Below are positions 13,319 to 15,645 of a stretch of DNA of 15,645 bases, piece by piece. This DNA comes from Balneolaceae bacterium. GTDB taxonomy: Bacteria > Bacteroidota > Rhodothermia > Balneolales > Balneolaceae. How positions within the stretch are numbered: the first letter of the stretch is position 1; each line of letters opens with the position of its first letter. The notes under the pieces were generated by a model. The model was given only the letters and a program-made list of their open reading frames with translations, made no database searches and was not told the DNA's origin. The position numbers were made by a program, and so were the translations under genes. The stretch is from the NCBI GenBank assembly GCA_021767245.1, contig JAASTO010000044.1, forward strand, positions 1 through 15,645, written 5' to 3'.

Positions 13319-15645
13319 ATGAGCAGCAAAACAAAAAACAAAGTCCCCTTAAAGCGTCATCATTTCATTTCTGCCTACAACTCCATTCCGGAGGCAATGG
13401 TTTTTGCTGATGTGGATAGAAATATCGTTGCCGTCAATACAGCCTTTATTGAAATGTTCGGTTACGAAGAAGAGGAAGTATTGGGACGCAAGACTCAATT
13501 TCTGTACGACTCTGAGGCTGATTATGAAATTACAGGAAAAAATAACTTCAATGCTCACTCAAAAATAGACTCTGTTACATACGAGGTTCGCTATCAAAGA
13601 AAAGACGGCGAAAGTTTCCCCTCTGAAACTGTAGGAAGTGTCGTTAAAGATGATGACGGCACAACTATTGGGTACCTTGGTATTATCAAAGACCTCACCC
13701 TCGAGAATAAACGACGCCTTGAGTCAGAAAGATTATCCAAACGCCTGAGGTTACTGGCACAAATTACGACCGGGGAAGGGGAAGATCTTGATGAAAAGGT
13801 CAATAATGCCCTCAAACTGACAACTGAGATCCTTGGCTTTGATATTGGTATTGTAAGCAGGATAAAAGGTCAAAATTATATCGTGCAGCATTACTATCCT
13901 GAATCCGCTGAACTTGAACAAGGCATGTCTTTTGACCTGAATGATACCTACTGCAGCATCACTTTGAATGCAGACGATGTTGTATCCATTGATGAAATGA
14001 GGCGGTCACCACACCGTACTCACCCTTGCTATGATATGTTTCAGCTTGAAAGTTACCTGGGGTTTCCAATTCAGGTTGATGGTAAACCATTTGGAACCAT
14101 AAATTTTTCAAGCCCTACACCAAGAAACGAACCCATTGAGCAGGCCGACAAAGATATGGTCAGGCTATTGGGAGAATGGATCGGCTCCGAGTATGAAGTG
14201 CAAAAATATCAGAACAAATTACTGGAAAGCCGAAACCGGTATAAACTGATCTCAAATAATTCAGCTGACCTTATTTGCCTGCACCACCCGGACGGCACAT
14301 ACGAGTTTGTTTCCCCTTCAGTAATAAACATATTGGGTTATACTCAAAAAGAACTCATTGGGAAAAATCCTTACCAGCTATTTCACCCTGAAGACCTCAA
14401 GCGTATTGAAGAGGAATCGCATGAAAGAGCACGTTCAGGTGAGGCCATCAAAAATATTCAGTACCGTATAAGAAAAAAGGATGGGAATTATATTTGGTTC
14501 GAAACGGCTACTGAACCGATTACAGATCAACATGGTGAGATCACCAAATTACAGACCTCATCCAGGGAGATCACCGAGAGAAAGCGACTTGAAAACCTGC
14601 TTATAGATACCAATAAATTAACCTTTGTTGGAGGATGGGAACTGGATGTTGAGTCGAACGAGCTTTTCTGGACTGAAGAGGTATATCGTATCCATGAATT
14701 ACCGCCGGATACCCCACTTGAAGTTGATAATGCCTTAGGGTTTTATGCAGAAGAAGACAAAGAGAGAATAAACAAAGCACTCGAATTTGCCCTTGAAACC
14801 GGAAAAGGGTGGGACCTTGAACTTACCATAATTACAGCCAACGGAAACAGAAAATGGGTCCGGGCCATTGGTAAAACCCGAATGGATGAAAATGGGAAAG
14901 TGTATCAGTTATATGGAGTCTTTCAGGATCTTACAGCCAGAAAAACCATGGAGGACAAACTTCGAGACCGGAACGAACAACTCGAAAAACTCATGGAAAC
15001 AACGCATGAGATCAATTCAATAATCGGTCACGACCTGAAAACGCCTTTGACATCTATTGTGGGCCTCTCAGACCTTGCCCTCATGGAACTGGAAAATGTT
15101 GAAGACACTGAAGAACTGGAGTATTTTATAAAAAATATTTATGACTCCTCACTGGGAATGGGAGCCACTCTGGATGACCTTCTAAAGTGGTCCATTCTAC
15201 AAACCGGTGTGATGGAACCTTCCAAAGAAGATATATCTTTGGTAAGCATCAGTGAAGAACTGAACGACTATTTTGTAAGCACCTGTTCCACTAAAGGGGT
15301 TGAGTTGTTATTTGAACTCAACGGAGTATCTGAAATTCACTCAGACAGGCAGATGATCAAAACCATCATCCGTAACCTGATCTCCAATGCTATTAAATTT
15401 TCCAACCCGGGTGATACCATAACGTTTGGTATTGATTCAAAGGATGAGCACACCTGGCAATTAAGCGTTGCCGATGAAGGTGTGGGAATGGATGAAGAAA
15501 CCCGCTCCAAACTATTCTCGCCAAACGACCACCCCAGCAAAAGAGGAACGTCCAATGAATCCGGTACCGGGCTGGGACTGCGGGTAACCTATCGACTGAT
15601 CAACCTGTTGAATGGCCGGATTGAGGTGGAAAGTGAGCTGGGTAA
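13319..15645 (+). CDS. PAS-GAF-PAS-PAS-HisKA-HATPase histidine kinase (partial at right edge)
   Basis: The frame from ATG 13319 stays open to the edge (775 full codons). No signal peptide or membrane segment is present, so it is a cytosolic sensor. Domains: PAS 1 (about 18-130), GAF (about 143-291, with LESYLGFPIQVDGKPFGTINF), PAS 2 (about 307-420, exit EITERKR), PAS 3 (about 436-540, exit FQDLTARK), a short coiled region, HisKA with phospho-acceptor His571 in IGHDLKTPLTSIVG, and HATPase_c with N-box Asn690 in NLISNAIKFS, G1 DEGVGM (719-724) and G2 GTGLGL (749-754). All catalytic boxes are inside the window, so only a short C-terminus, or an added receiver domain, is missing. The GAF and PAS folds suggest a small-molecule, redox or light input that cannot be specified. 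Its partner regulator is not in view. The divergent neighbour is the acyl-CoA ligase. Confidence 0.9.
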   Translation, partial: MSSKTKNKVPLKRHHFISAYNSIPEAMVFADVDRNIVAVNTAFIEMFGYEEEEVLGRKTQFLYDSEADYEITGKNNFNAHSKIDSVTYEVRYQRKDGESFPSETVGSVVKDDDGTTIGYLGIIKDLTLENKRRLESERLSKRLRLLAQITTGEGEDLDEKVNNALKLTTEILGFDIGIVSRIKGQNYIVQHYYPESAELEQGMSFDLNDTYCSITLNADDVVSIDEMRRSPHRTHPCYDMFQLESYLGFPIQVDGKPFGTINFSSPTPRNEPIEQADKDMVRLLGEWIGSEYEVQKYQNKLLESRNRYKLISNNSADLICLHHPDGTYEFVSPSVINILGYTQKELIGKNPYQLFHPEDLKRIEEESHERARSGEAIKNIQYRIRKKDGNYIWFETATEPITDQHGEITKLQTSSREITERKRLENLLIDTNKLTFVGGWELDVESNELFWTEEVYRIHELPPDTPLEVDNALGFYAEEDKERINKALEFALETGKGWDLELTIITANGNRKWVRAIGKTRMDENGKVYQLYGVFQDLTARKTMEDKLRDRNEQLEKLMETTHEINSIIGHDLKTPLTSIVGLSDLALMELENVEDTEELEYFIKNIYDSSLGMGATLDDLLKWSILQTGVMEPSKEDISLVSISEELNDYFVSTCSTKGVELLFELNGVSEIHSDRQMIKTIIRNLISNAIKFSNPGDTITFGIDSKDEHTWQLSVADEGVGMDEETRSKLFSPNDHPSKRGTSNESGTGLGLRVTYRLINLLNGRIEVESELG

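Overview
The window is bacterial chromosomal DNA of moderate GC. It most resembles Bacteroidota/Balneolota: Shine-Dalgarno sequences are weak or absent before most genes, there are short Sec signal peptides, cytosolic PAS-rich hybrid-type histidine kinases, and intergenic spaces packed with short palindromic repeats. The taxonomic call is an inference from protein style, not from a marker gene. No IS transposase, integrase, CRISPR array, tRNA or rRNA was seen.

Layout. Positions 1-695 (-) hold a nearly complete OlsB-type GNAT acyltransferase that runs off the left edge. Divergent to it are an MFS exporter (968-2200, +) and a zinc-independent quinone oxidoreductase-like MDR protein (2322-3278, +). 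A strong bidirectional terminator (3301-3326) separates these from a convergent 717-residue receiver-PAS-PAS-PAS-HisKA_2 histidine kinase (3364-5517, -). A 927-base gene-free stretch (5518-6444) contains several unrelated palindromes and ends in a good sigma70-like promoter for a secreted gamma-glutamyltransferase-family protein (6445-8181, +). A second bidirectional terminator (8596-8634) separates this from a secreted M14-type zinc carboxypeptidase (8658-10586, -). Next come a remnant of a histidine-kinase ATPase domain (about 10905-11034, -), a long-chain acyl-CoA synthetase-like ligase (11046-12683, -), and a PAS-GAF-PAS-PAS-HisKA-HATPase kinase (13319 to right edge, +).

The genes look like independent single-gene units rather than one pathway. 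Two secreted enzymes (gamma-glutamyltransferase and carboxypeptidase) could both serve peptide/glutathione scavenging. The acyltransferase and the acyl-CoA ligase touch lipid metabolism. Two orphan cytosolic kinases have no response regulator gene next to them within the window.

The most notable non-gene signal is a dispersed two-hairpin element found in three gaps (8505-8557, 10787-10835, 12929-12981), always in the same orientation. It consists of GGAAGC-NGGA-GCTTCC, then a 7-base linker starting GGG, then an 11-bp-arm hairpin CGTTGCTAAGC/GCTTAGCAACG, followed by AGTA in two copies. The copies bracket the carboxypeptidase and the ligase. In the first copy the tail CAACGAGTA is tandemly repeated four times. 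It behaves like a REP/BIME-type family. A further candidate structured element lies at 13032-13153.
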